A DNA stretch of 64,000 nucleotides from Candidatus Muproteobacteria bacterium (GTDB taxonomy: Bacteria > Pseudomonadota > Gammaproteobacteria > Acidiferrobacterales > Sulfurifustaceae): positions 62,001 through 126,000 of the forward strand of contig DAIDLH010000030.1 of the NCBI GenBank assembly GCA_027449605.1, written 5' to 3'. Below, in pieces: positions 19,661-28,329 of the stretch. Under the pieces are notes generated by a model. The model had not been told where the DNA came from, did no database searches, and was given only the letters and a program-made list of their open reading frames with translations. The position numbers and the translations under genes were made by a program. How positions within the stretch are numbered: the first letter of the stretch is position 1; every line of letters begins with the position of its first letter.

Positions 19661-20617
19661 ATGTTTCCAACGGATGCGAAGATATATATCGCCGGTCACG
19701 GCGGCATGGTCGGTTCGGCGTTGGTACGCCGGTTGCAACGGGGAGGATATACCCGCCTGATCACCCGCACCCGCCACGAGCTGAATCTGCTCGATCAAAC
19801 CGCGGTGCTCGACTTCATGCTCGCCGTCCAGCCCGATTACGTTTTTCTGGCGGCGGCCAAGGTGGGTGGAATCCAGGCCAACAACCGTTATCGCGCCGAT
19901 TTTATCTATCAGAACCTGACGATCGAAACCAACATCGTTCACGCGGCGTTTGCCGCGGGTGTGCCGCGCCTGATGTTCCTGGGATCGAGCTGTATTTACC
20001 CCCGTAATTGTCCTCAACCCATCAAGGAACAGTACTTGTTGTCCGGGTCGTTGGAATCCACCAACGAGCCTTATGCCGTCGCCAAAATCGCCGGCATCAA
20101 GCTGTGCGAATCGTTCAACCGCCAGTACGGCACGCGTTACGTCTGTGTCATGCCGACCAACTTATACGGTCCTCATGACCGCTTCGATCTGGAAAACAGC
20201 CACGTCATTCCGGCGCTGTTGCGCAAGTTCCACGAGGCCAGAGAGAGGCGCGAAGATTGTGTCACCGTTTGGGGAACGGGTGCGGCGCGCCGTGAATTCC
20301 TGCACGTTGACGATCTGGCCGATGCCTGTGTGTTTTTGATGGAACGGAACGTCGGCGAGGGTCTATTCAACATCGGCACGGGCGTTGACATGACCATCCG
20401 CGAACTGGCCTTGACGATCAAGGACGTCGTCGGATTCCAGGGCGGAATCGTTTTCGATTCGCGCAAGCCCGACGGCACGCCGCGCAAGTTGCTCGACGTC
20501 GGTCGCATGCAAAACCTGGGCTGGCAGCCCCGCTATTCGGTGCGCGCCGGCCTGGAACAGGTCTATCAATGGTATCGGCAGCACGCGTGTGACCCATGTC
20601 AGGCGTTGGCGGGTTGA
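19661..20617 (+). CDS. fcl: GDP-L-fucose synthase
   Basis: 318 residues of an SDR epimerase/reductase. It shows IYIAGHGGMVGSALVRRL, FLAAAKVGGIQANNRY, GSSCIYPRNCPQPIKE and the catalytic Tyr-x3-Lys in EPYAVAKIAG. It makes GDP-L-fucose from the Gmd product, so the polymer probably contains fucose. GGAGG precedes the ATG. The end overlaps the flippase gene by 22 bases. Genes for GDP-mannose itself are not in the window. Confidence 0.96.
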   Translation: MFPTDAKIYIAGHGGMVGSALVRRLQRGGYTRLITRTRHELNLLDQTAVLDFMLAVQPDYVFLAAAKVGGIQANNRYRADFIYQNLTIETNIVHAAFAAGVPRLMFLGSSCIYPRNCPQPIKEQYLLSGSLESTNEPYAVAKIAGIKLCESFNRQYGTRYVCVMPTNLYGPHDRFDLENSHVIPALLRKFHEARERREDCVTVWGTGAARREFLHVDDLADACVFLMERNVGEGLFNIGTGVDMTIRELALTIKDVVGFQGGIVFDSRKPDGTPRKLLDVGRMQNLGWQPRYSVRAGLEQVYQWYRQHACDPCQALAG

Positions 20618-21873
20618 AACACCGGGCCTTTCGACCCCGTCTGTGGGTCTTGTACGACCAGGCGCTGGTCTCGGGCGCCAACTTTTTTACCATGGTTTAT
20701 CTGGGCCGGCTGCTGACGCCCGAGGCGTTCGGGTTTTTCACGCTCGCGTATATGAGCGTGTTTTTTCTGAGCACGCTGCAAACCGCCTTGTTGACCCAGC
20801 CCCTGAACCTGATCGGCGCGATCGAGAAGGAATCCGTCAACCTGGGCCATCTGGTGTCCCTGCAACGCCTGCACGTGTTTGTCTGGTTGCCCCTGAACGC
20901 GGTTGTGCTGGCGGGCATTTCGTTCCGGTTTTTTCCGCAACCGGGCCTATTTGTCGCCGCCGCCGTTTATCTTTGCGCGTTTCAGTTGCAGGAGCTCCTG
21001 CGTCGTTACTGGTATACCTGCAACCGCGTCACCGAGGCGTTTGGCAACGACGCGATCAGTTATGGCGCGCAGGTGACGGGCCTGATTCTCCTCGGGCAGC
21101 AGGGACTTCTGGACGGCCCGTGGGCGTTTTACGTGCTGGCGTCAACCTCGCTCGTCGCCGTGGCGGTGGGTTGGCGGCGTCTGCGTTACCAAACGCGAGG
21201 GTTCACGCCGCTGCGCGAGGTGGTCACGGAGCATTGGAGTCTGGGCAGATGGTTATTGCTGGGGACGCTTTCCTCCTACACGGCGATCCAGCTTTATCCT
21301 TACATGCTCGCCGGCCTGGGCGCCGGCCTGGTGGCGACGTTCGCCGCCTCGCGCAATATCCTCAATGGATTGAACGTCGTAATACAGGCGGCGAATAATT
21401 ATCTGCCTATCAAGGCCAAGCAGGTGTTGCAGCGCGAGGGCCTGGAAGGTCTGCGGCGCTTTCTGGCGCGCATGGGATCGACGATGTTCGCCGGCGCGGC
21501 GATTTTTTGCGCGGCGGTCACATTTTGGGCGGGCGATCTGCTGCGTTTAATCTACGGGGATAATTTCGCCGGCAGCGACAATATACTGAGAATCCTCGCT
21601 GTCGGCGCCCTGGGTTCGGTTCTGTTCCCGGTGCTCTACGCCGGGATTCTGGCCCTGGGACGCGCGCCCGTCGTGTTCGTTTCCAATACGGCGGCGACGA
21701 TTTTCGTCGTCACCGTCGGCTGGTGGCTGATCCGGCATTACGGGCTCGTGGGCGCGGCCGTGACGGCCAGTTCGAGCGTCATCCTGATATTGCTCGTCCA
21801 GGCGTGGAGTCTCAAATCGGCGGCGGTCAAATTCACGCCGGGCCCCGCGCCGGCGCGACAGGGGAGCGGGTAG
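20596..21873 (+). CDS. Polysaccharide flippase (Wzx/MATE-like)
   Basis: 425 residues with about 12 hydrophobic segments; the start LYDQALVSGANFFTMVYLGRLLTPEAFGFFTLAY is typical of lipopolysaccharide/O-unit flippases of the MOP superfamily. It should move the lipid-linked repeat unit across the inner membrane. The ATG lies inside the end of fcl with no clear ribosome-binding site, suggesting coupled translation. Confidence 0.85.
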   Translation: MSGVGGLKHRAFRPRLWVLYDQALVSGANFFTMVYLGRLLTPEAFGFFTLAYMSVFFLSTLQTALLTQPLNLIGAIEKESVNLGHLVSLQRLHVFVWLPLNAVVLAGISFRFFPQPGLFVAAAVYLCAFQLQELLRRYWYTCNRVTEAFGNDAISYGAQVTGLILLGQQGLLDGPWAFYVLASTSLVAVAVGWRRLRYQTRGFTPLREVVTEHWSLGRWLLLGTLSSYTAIQLYPYMLAGLGAGLVATFAASRNILNGLNVVIQAANNYLPIKAKQVLQREGLEGLRRFLARMGSTMFAGAAIFCAAVTFWAGDLLRLIYGDNFAGSDNILRILAVGALGSVLFPVLYAGILALGRAPVVFVSNTAATIFVVTVGWWLIRHYGLVGAAVTASSSVILILLVQAWSLKSAAVKFTPGPAPARQGSG

Positions 21874-21875
21874 TC

Positions 21876-23177
21876 ATGCGCGCCATGGCATGGGAGACAA
21901 CGACACGATCCGATCGGGAACAGCGCGGGCCGAGCGTCTCCATGGTCTTGTTCTGGATTTTTCTGGCGGCGGCCATCCTGTTGCTGCTGGACCCGCTCAA
22001 CCCAGGGGTGGCCACCGAAGCCGGTTATCTGCGATTGCCGCGCGATATCGGCCCGTTGAAATACGCGGCGCTCGTCTTCGGCGCGATGGGGATGGGCCTC
22101 AGTGTCGTGGGGCTTCCATTATTCGACCCGGCGCGCTGGAGACATTTCACGTCATCTCTGATGCTGTGCTGGCCCGTTCTGCTCTGCGGCTTGTTCATTC
22201 TGGCGGGATCGCTTTATGCCCGGTTTGTGCTGGGCATCAAGGAAACCTATCTGGCGTCCGGGCTCGCCATGACGGCCTTTCCGATCGGACTGGCCATGAT
22301 CGCCGAATCGCGCGATCCCTTGAAGACCGTGCACGCGTATTTTGTCGTCTTGCTGCTGGCTTCCGTGTACATGGCGGTGGAGATCGTGATTCAGCGGCGT
22401 CAAGGCGGCCAGGCGTTTCACGAGGAAATCTTTTTATTGATACCGCTGGCCGTCTATTGGTTTCTGGTCAACGAGAAAAACTGGAGCGCGTGGTTCTGGG
22501 TACTCGGCTTTGCCGTCGTCGGCCTGATCAGTCACAAAAACACGAGTTATCTCGTGCTTCTTCTGGTCCTGGGTTATCTGTGCGTGCTTTGGATCGGAAA
22601 AAAATTCCTGCGTCACCGCAACGATGGCTTGAGGCGTTTCGTCCTCGGCTATGGCCTCATGCTGGCGCTGTTCGCCGCCGCGGCGGCGCTGGCGTTCGTT
22701 CTCGTGCATTACCAGGATCGCCTGCCTTCCGGCAATACCGACGTGCGTGAGTACGTCTATCGGGCGGCGTGGGAAAAATTCCTGGCCAGCCCGGTCTACG
22801 GAACCGCGTTTGCCGACAACACGAACATCGATTTCCCGTTTTTCCCGATCATGGGTCAGTACCGGGTCATCAATCACAGCGATTGGCTGGACGTCCTGGC
22901 GCGCGGCGGGGCGCTGGGGTTTGCATTGTTTCTCGGGGCCCTGTTCACGCCGTTTTGGCTGTCCGCGTCACGGACCAAGCCGGCGGAGGCGCGCCTGCGC
23001 GCCTGTCTGCATGGCCTGAGGGCGATAGGCTTGAGCGGCATGGTGGTGATGCTGTTCAACCCGGTGATGTTGAACATGGCGGTCGGCACCCTGTTTTGGC
23101 TGAACGCCGGATTATTGGCCGGTCTCGGTTGGCGGCAACGCGCGCGCCGGCAGCCTCCGGGCGTTGACTATTCGTGA
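21876..23177 (+). CDS. O-antigen ligase/polymerase-like membrane protein (candidate Wzy)
   Basis: 433 residues and 10-12 hydrophobic segments with a large periplasmic loop (~280-340) bearing HYQDRLPSGNTDVREYVYRAAWEKF and NHSDWLDVLARGG, the layout of Wzy polymerases and O-antigen ligases. Start at ATG 21876, two bases after the flippase stop, preceded by AGGGGAGCGG. It is the only polymerase candidate in the locus, so a Wzx/Wzy-dependent pathway is inferred. Confidence 0.75.
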   Translation: MRAMAWETTTRSDREQRGPSVSMVLFWIFLAAAILLLLDPLNPGVATEAGYLRLPRDIGPLKYAALVFGAMGMGLSVVGLPLFDPARWRHFTSSLMLCWPVLLCGLFILAGSLYARFVLGIKETYLASGLAMTAFPIGLAMIAESRDPLKTVHAYFVVLLLASVYMAVEIVIQRRQGGQAFHEEIFLLIPLAVYWFLVNEKNWSAWFWVLGFAVVGLISHKNTSYLVLLLVLGYLCVLWIGKKFLRHRNDGLRRFVLGYGLMLALFAAAAALAFVLVHYQDRLPSGNTDVREYVYRAAWEKFLASPVYGTAFADNTNIDFPFFPIMGQYRVINHSDWLDVLARGGALGFALFLGALFTPFWLSASRTKPAEARLRACLHGLRAIGLSGMVVMLFNPVMLNMAVGTLFWLNAGLLAGLGWRQRARRQPPGVDYS

Positions 23178-23194
23178 CTGGCGGAGGCTGCACC

Positions 23195-24031
23195 ATGGAT
23201 TTGTATCCGAAAATCAGCGTCGTGATCCCCTCGTACAACCAGGGACGGTACATCGAACAGACACTGCGCAGCGTGATCGATCAGGGTTATCCGAATCTCG
23301 AACTGATTGTGATCGACGGCGGCTCCACCGACGACAGTGTCGACATCATCCGCCGCCACGACCGTCACGTGGCCTATTGGGTCAGCGAACCCGACGGCGG
23401 TCATACACAGGGTTTGATCAAGGGATTTCAGCGCGCGACCGGCGACATCCAGTGCTGGCTCAATGCCGACGATTTGTATGAACCGCGCGCCTTGCACGAA
23501 GTGGCGCAGCTTTTCGTCGCGCGACCGCAGGCACGGTTCCTTTACGGCAACTGGACCTGGATCGATCGCGACGGGAACCCGCTGTATTACCGCCGCGAAA
23601 TGGGGTTTCATCGCTGGTTGTGGCTGTACGCCTACAATTATATCCCGCAACCCGCGGCGTTCTGGCGCAAGGATCTGTATGAAGAAGTCGGCGGGCTCGA
23701 TTCACGGTACTCGCTGACCATGGACGCGGATTTGTTCGCGCGTTTCGCGCGCATCTGTCGTCCGCACCATCTCGACCGGCCGCTGGCGCGTTTCCGCGGA
23801 TATCCGGAGCAACGCAACCAGTCGCATCGCGCGGACAGCGACCGTGAGCAATACGACATTCTGTGCCGCGAACTCAACCGCCGCGTCGGTGCGGTGGAAA
23901 AAATATCGCTGGGTTTGTTGGCGCGCCTCGTGCGCTTTTCCTGCCGGGCGCTGCGCTGGGGCTCGCCCCGGATCGGCGGCAACCTGAGGCAGACCTGGGC
24001 GTCGCTTGTTTCAAGAGACAAGTCGACCTAG
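23195..24031 (+). CDS. Family 2 glycosyltransferase
   Basis: 278 residues. GT-A fold signatures: ISVVIPSYNQGRYIEQTLRS, LIVIDGGSTDDSVDII, CWLNADDLY (the DxD-like metal site) and a later FWRKDLYEEVGGLDSRYSLTMDADLF acceptor-region block. It adds a sugar to the lipid-linked repeat unit at the cytoplasmic face. GCGGAGG precedes the ATG at 23195. Confidence 0.92.
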   Translation: MDLYPKISVVIPSYNQGRYIEQTLRSVIDQGYPNLELIVIDGGSTDDSVDIIRRHDRHVAYWVSEPDGGHTQGLIKGFQRATGDIQCWLNADDLYEPRALHEVAQLFVARPQARFLYGNWTWIDRDGNPLYYRREMGFHRWLWLYAYNYIPQPAAFWRKDLYEEVGGLDSRYSLTMDADLFARFARICRPHHLDRPLARFRGYPEQRNQSHRADSDREQYDILCRELNRRVGAVEKISLGLLARLVRFSCRALRWGSPRIGGNLRQTWASLVSRDKST

Positions 24032-24070
24032 ACCCGTCCTGTCCGGCAATTCGGGGTTCGCTTGTTTGGG

Positions 24071-24165
24071 GAATTCTCCGTTCCTGAATTCCAGAATTTC
24101 CCCCTCGGGGTCCCGGTGTTCTCCGGATTGTTGCCCGGCGCGCGGCAGTCCATTCTGTTCGTCCG
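24071..24165 (+). promoter_or_regulatory. Leader sequence B, related to 11144-11248
   Basis: In the 265-base gap before the PslG-like gene. It shares CCAGAATTTCCCC, CCCGGTGTTCTC, CGGATTGTTG and GTCCATTCTGTTCGTCCG with leader A. A gap of this size in an otherwise tightly packed operon suggests an internal promoter or regulatory leader. Confidence 0.45.
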
Positions 24166-24296
24166 ATGCACAACCTGGGAAAGCAGACATGTTGTCCAGG
24201 AACGTGAAGGTCGGCGCGTTGTCCGCCGCCGCGGTTTGTTCGGAAAACGAGGCGAGTTCCGGAGCCGGGATGAACGCCCCGAAAAAGGAGGCAACG

Positions 24297-25643
24297 ATGT
24301 CAGCCGGTCCGCGCTTCGATGGCGTGCGTCGGAAGCGGGCTGTCATTTTTTTATCCGTCTGCATGGCGCTGACAGCAGGAGTTGTCTCGGTGTCCAAGTC
24401 CGGTTCTACTTCCGAGGACGTTTACCTGAACGCGGGCAGCGGGCCGATTCCGCCGGTTTACTTCGGCATGCATATCCATGGGGCGGCGGCGAACGGCGCA
24501 TGGCCGGAGATCCCCTTCGGCGCCTGGCGGCTTTCGGATGCGTACGTGGTGTGGCCCGATCTGGAACCGCAGAAGGGGCAGTGGCGTTTTGAGCGTTTGG
24601 ATAAATACGTGACCTCCGCCGAAGAGCACGGCGTGGAGGTCCTGCTGCCGCTGGCGCACAGTCCCGGGTGGGCCTCCGCCCGGCCCGAGGAACCGTCGGC
24701 TTATCGCCAGCCAGGCTGGGCGGCGGAGCCGCGGAACTTGGTGGACTGGCGTGCGTACGTGCGCCAGGTCGCGCGACGTTACAAGGGCAGGGTGCGCTAT
24801 TACGAAATCTGGAATGAACCGAACACCAAAACCCTGTATTCCGGTGGCATCCAGAATCTTGTCGATCTGACGCGCGTCGCGCGCGAGGAGATCAAGGCGG
24901 TCGATCCTTCCATCGTCGTGATATCGCCTTCGTTTGTCGAGAAGGACGGCCTGAAAAAACTGGATCAGTTCCTCGCCAAGGGCGGCGGCCGGTATGTCGA
25001 TGTCATCGGATATCACTTTTATGTGATTGCCGAAAAACCGGAGGGAATGCTTCCGGTCATCGCCCGCGTGCGCCAGATCATGGAAAAACACGGCGTCGGC
25101 GCCAAACCCCTGTGGAACACGGAAACCGGCTGGTTGATCGCCAACAACCACGGGACAATCGATCCCACGCAGGTCGGCTTCCCGCGAGACACACCGGTGC
25201 TGACACCGGAGCAGGCCACGGCGTACGTGGCGCGTGCGCTGATCTTGAGCTGGGCCGCGGGCGTGAACCGGCTTTATTGGTACGCCTGGGACAACAGAGC
25301 CATGGGTCTGGTCGAGGAAGGGGGAAAGACTCCCAAGCCCGCCGCCCTGGCGTATCGCCAGATTTACCGTTGGCTCCGCGGCGGCACGATAAATTCCTGC
25401 CGCGGAAGCCGCGCGGGAATATGGACGTGCCAGTTGACTCGCTACAGCGGCGATCGCGTCTGGTTGGTCTGGACGACCGCGAAGGCGGGCCGTTGGACGC
25501 CGCCGCCGGATTGGCGCGCCGTGGAGTGGCAGGGTCTCGATGGCCGGCCGATGAGAATCGACGCGGCGGAAGAGAGTGTTTCGATCGGTCCGAGTCCGGT
25601 GTTGATCCGCCCGACGACGTTGCGCCGGGTATCGTTGCCATGA
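24297..25643 (+). CDS. PslG-like glycoside hydrolase (GH39-like)
   Basis: 448 residues. N-terminal signal anchor (~14-32), then a TIM barrel with acid/base Glu174 in YYEIWNEPN and candidate nucleophile Glu276 in LWNTETGW, as in clan GH-A enzymes such as GH39 and PslG. Such hydrolases trim or release nascent exopolysaccharide in the periplasm. AAAGGAGG at 24284-24291 supports ATG 24297; an in-frame ATG at 24270 is an alternative. The stop overlaps the next gene (ATGA). Confidence 0.82.
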   Translation: MSAGPRFDGVRRKRAVIFLSVCMALTAGVVSVSKSGSTSEDVYLNAGSGPIPPVYFGMHIHGAAANGAWPEIPFGAWRLSDAYVVWPDLEPQKGQWRFERLDKYVTSAEEHGVEVLLPLAHSPGWASARPEEPSAYRQPGWAAEPRNLVDWRAYVRQVARRYKGRVRYYEIWNEPNTKTLYSGGIQNLVDLTRVAREEIKAVDPSIVVISPSFVEKDGLKKLDQFLAKGGGRYVDVIGYHFYVIAEKPEGMLPVIARVRQIMEKHGVGAKPLWNTETGWLIANNHGTIDPTQVGFPRDTPVLTPEQATAYVARALILSWAAGVNRLYWYAWDNRAMGLVEEGGKTPKPAALAYRQIYRWLRGGTINSCRGSRAGIWTCQLTRYSGDRVWLVWTTAKAGRWTPPPDWRAVEWQGLDGRPMRIDAAEESVSIGPSPVLIRPTTLRRVSLP

Positions 25644-26836
25644 GCGCGGCGATTCCCTTGCGCGTTATTGTTGCGCACTGCGCCTACCAAATGCGCGGCG
25701 GGGAAGATTCCGTCGTCGAGGCGGAAAGGGAACTGCTCCGCAGCCGGGGCCATGAGGTTCTTTTGTACCAGCGAAGAAACGACGACATCCAGGGACTCAA
25801 CAAGCTCGTCGCCGCCTCGCAGGCGCTGTGGTCGGGGCGAACCTACCGCCAGATCATCGACCTGGCGTTGCGATTCAAGGCGGATATCATTCACGCGCAC
25901 AACACCTTTCCCTTGATTTCACCTTCCTTGTACGGGGCGGCCTGGCGTTGCCGGATCCCGGTGGTGCAAACGCTGCACAATTTCCGTCTCTTGTGCCCCC
26001 AGGGCGTGTTCTTGCGCGCCGGCGCACTGTGCGAGGACTGCCTGGGCCACATTCCCTGGCGCGGCGTCGTCCATCGGTGTTATCGCGCGAGCGCAGCTCA
26101 GACCTCCGTGGCGGTGGGCATGCTCGCGGCCCACCGCTGGTTGGGGACCTATCAACGCAAGGTGACGCGTTACATCGCCTTGAACGAGTTCGCGCGCGGG
26201 AAATTCATCGAAGGCGGTTTCCCCGCGGACCGTATCTCGATCAAGCCGAATTTCGTGGACATACCGCCGCCGGCGGCGCAGTGCCGGCGCGGCGGTCTGT
26301 TCGTGGGGCGTCTGTCGCCGGAAAAAGGCGTCTCCGTAATGATGGAAGCCTTGCGTCGTCATCCGCAGATAAGCCTGGACGTCATGGGCGCCGGCCCGCT
26401 CCATTCCACGGTCGTTCAACATCCCCAGCTGAGGGTCAGTGGCTGGTGCGAACCGCGCGAGGTGTACGAACGGATGCGCGGCGCGTCGTACTTGTTGCTT
26501 CCCAGCGTGTGTTACGAGAATTTCCCGCGCACGCTGGTCGAGGCGTTCGCCTGCGGACTGCCGGTGATCGCCAGCCGTTCCGGGCCGATGATGGAGTTGA
26601 TCGAGGAGGGACACAGCGGATTGTTGTTCGAATCCGGTTCTGCGAGCGATCTGGCGGACAAGATCGCCTGGGCCGAGGCGCATCCCGAGGCGATGCGCCG
26701 GATGGGCGACAACGCCCGGCACGCGTACGAAGCGAAATTCACCCCGGAAGAGAATTACCGGCAATTGACGGAGATTTATCGAGGCGCGATGGAAGAATCG
26801 AGACAGGAGCAGGTGAGATGGGCGATGCAGGGATAA
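25640..26836 (+). CDS. Family 4 glycosyltransferase
   Basis: 398 residues, GT-B fold. N-terminal AHCAYQMRGGEDSVVEAE, HAHNTFPLISP and TLHNFRLLCPQGVFLRAG..CEDCL; C-terminal GRLSPEKGV and the Glu-x7-Glu region ENFPRTLVEAFACGLPVIAS. A retaining transferase adding a sugar to the repeat unit. It starts within the stop of the hydrolase and ends 19 bases inside the next gene, so all three are co-translated. Confidence 0.93.
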   Translation: MSAAIPLRVIVAHCAYQMRGGEDSVVEAERELLRSRGHEVLLYQRRNDDIQGLNKLVAASQALWSGRTYRQIIDLALRFKADIIHAHNTFPLISPSLYGAAWRCRIPVVQTLHNFRLLCPQGVFLRAGALCEDCLGHIPWRGVVHRCYRASAAQTSVAVGMLAAHRWLGTYQRKVTRYIALNEFARGKFIEGGFPADRISIKPNFVDIPPPAAQCRRGGLFVGRLSPEKGVSVMMEALRRHPQISLDVMGAGPLHSTVVQHPQLRVSGWCEPREVYERMRGASYLLLPSVCYENFPRTLVEAFACGLPVIASRSGPMMELIEEGHSGLLFESGSASDLADKIAWAEAHPEAMRRMGDNARHAYEAKFTPEENYRQLTEIYRGAMEESRQEQVRWAMQG

Positions 26837-28329
26837 CCAGCGAACGGCGGTCGAGTGAAGAGGTCATCGGTTGCAGCATCGACGCGATCGATTGGGACGC
26901 GGCGCTGGAGGCCGTCTCAGGCTGGGCCTCGCGGCGCGAGTCGCGTTACGTGTGTCATTGCAACGTTCATTCCGTCGTGACGGCCAGACGCGATTCGCGG
27001 TTCCAGCAGGTGCTGAACGGCGCCGACATGGCGACGCCGGACGGCATGCCGATCGCCTGGGTTCTGCGTTGCTTCGGTTTCAAGCAACAACCGCGCATCA
27101 GCGGGCCGGATATGATGTGGAAATATTGCGCACACGCCGCCGCGGCCGGCCACCATATCTATCTCTATGGCGGCACGCTCGAAACGCTCAGGCTTCTGAC
27201 GAAAAAACTTTTGGCGGCGTTTCCGGGACTGAAGATCGTCGGAGCCGAGGCGCCTCCCTTCAGGGAACTGACGCCGCCGGAAGAACGGGAGACGGTGGAC
27301 CGCATCAACCGTTCCGGCGCTCACGTGGTGTTTGTCAGTCTGGGCTGCCCCCGGCAGGAATACTGGATGGCGGCGAACCGCGGCTCGATCCACGCGGTGA
27401 TGCTGGGCGTCGGCGCCGCGTTCGATTACCATGCCGGCACGCTCAGGCGCGCGCCGCCGTGGATGCGCGAGCATGGCCTGGAATGGCTGCACCGGATGCT
27501 CGCCGAGCCCCACCGGTTGTTACGGCGTTATCTCGTCACGAACACCCTGTTCGCGATCTATATCGCCGCGTACTTCTTCAGGCACGTCCTTTTGCCCGCG
27601 GCGCTGAAAACGACTCGCCGGCTGTTCTTGATTTTGCTCGCGCTGCTCCCGTCTTTCGTCAAGGTGCGTCTCCTGCGGGCCTTGGGACACGATATCGGAA
27701 AGAACGTTCATATCGGCATGTCCTACCTCGATATTCGAAGAATGGATCTCAGGGACGGCGTCCGGATCGGCTCGTTCAATTATTTCAACGGTCTGACGGA
27801 GCTGACCGTCATGGAACACGCGCGCATCGGCGGTTGGGGGAACTGGTTTACGGCGTCCCGCCGCGACGACCAGGGCAATCCCGGGCATGGGCGGGTTTTC
27901 ATCGGCCGCGGCAGCGCCATCACCAACCGGCATTATGTCGACGTGCAGGAGTTATTCGTCGTCGGCGAACAGAGTTTTATCGGCGGGTTCGGCTCGGTGT
28001 TTTTCACCCACGGCGTATCGCCGCCGCTCGGTAATTTCAATCGTCCGGTGATTATCGGCGATCATTGCTATCTCGGCAGTCACTGTCTGTTGCTGCCGGG
28101 CGCCGGGATCGGATCCTACAGCTTTGTCGGCGCAGGCGCGGTGGTGACCAAGGATTTTTCCGACCGAAGCCACGTGTTGCTGGCCGGTAATCCCGCCGCG
28201 GCCAAGAAGAGGTACGACGCGGACGCCAGGTTCTTCACGGAAGATCACACGTCGTTTTTACCGCGCCCGCTGCGTCATCGATCCGCGACACGGCTCGTGG
28301 CGCTTGAAGGGCACGGGCCGTCGTCGTGA
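26818..28329 (+). CDS. Fusion of WecG/TagA/CpsF (GT26) glycosyltransferase and hexapeptide acyltransferase
   Basis: 503 residues. Residues ~15-240 are a GT26 domain: CHCNVHSVVTARRD, NGADMATPDGMPIAWVLR, ISGPDMMW, HIYLYGGT, VFVSLGCPRQEYWMA and GVGAAFDYHAGTLRRAPPWM. After a hydrophobic stretch (~240-285) residues ~300-470 form a left-handed beta-helix of the acetyltransferase type (GVRIGSFNYFNGL, VIIGDHCYLGSHCLLLPGAGIG, VGAGAVVTKDF, LAGNPAAAKK). The frame is continuous. The protein probably adds a sugar and O-acylates the repeat unit. ATG at 26818 lies inside the previous gene after an AGGAG site. Confidence 0.88.
   Translation: MGDAGITSERRSSEEVIGCSIDAIDWDAALEAVSGWASRRESRYVCHCNVHSVVTARRDSRFQQVLNGADMATPDGMPIAWVLRCFGFKQQPRISGPDMMWKYCAHAAAAGHHIYLYGGTLETLRLLTKKLLAAFPGLKIVGAEAPPFRELTPPEERETVDRINRSGAHVVFVSLGCPRQEYWMAANRGSIHAVMLGVGAAFDYHAGTLRRAPPWMREHGLEWLHRMLAEPHRLLRRYLVTNTLFAIYIAAYFFRHVLLPAALKTTRRLFLILLALLPSFVKVRLLRALGHDIGKNVHIGMSYLDIRRMDLRDGVRIGSFNYFNGLTELTVMEHARIGGWGNWFTASRRDDQGNPGHGRVFIGRGSAITNRHYVDVQELFVVGEQSFIGGFGSVFFTHGVSPPLGNFNRPVIIGDHCYLGSHCLLLPGAGIGSYSFVGAGAVVTKDFSDRSHVLLAGNPAAAKKRYDADARFFTEDHTSFLPRPLRHRSATRLVALEGHGPSS

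Noticed and set aside
24006-24296. N-terminal extension of the PslG-like protein through leader B
   Set aside because: The frame is open but the signal anchor and an AAAGGAGG site place the start at 24297, and the upstream sequence matches a non-coding leader elsewhere.
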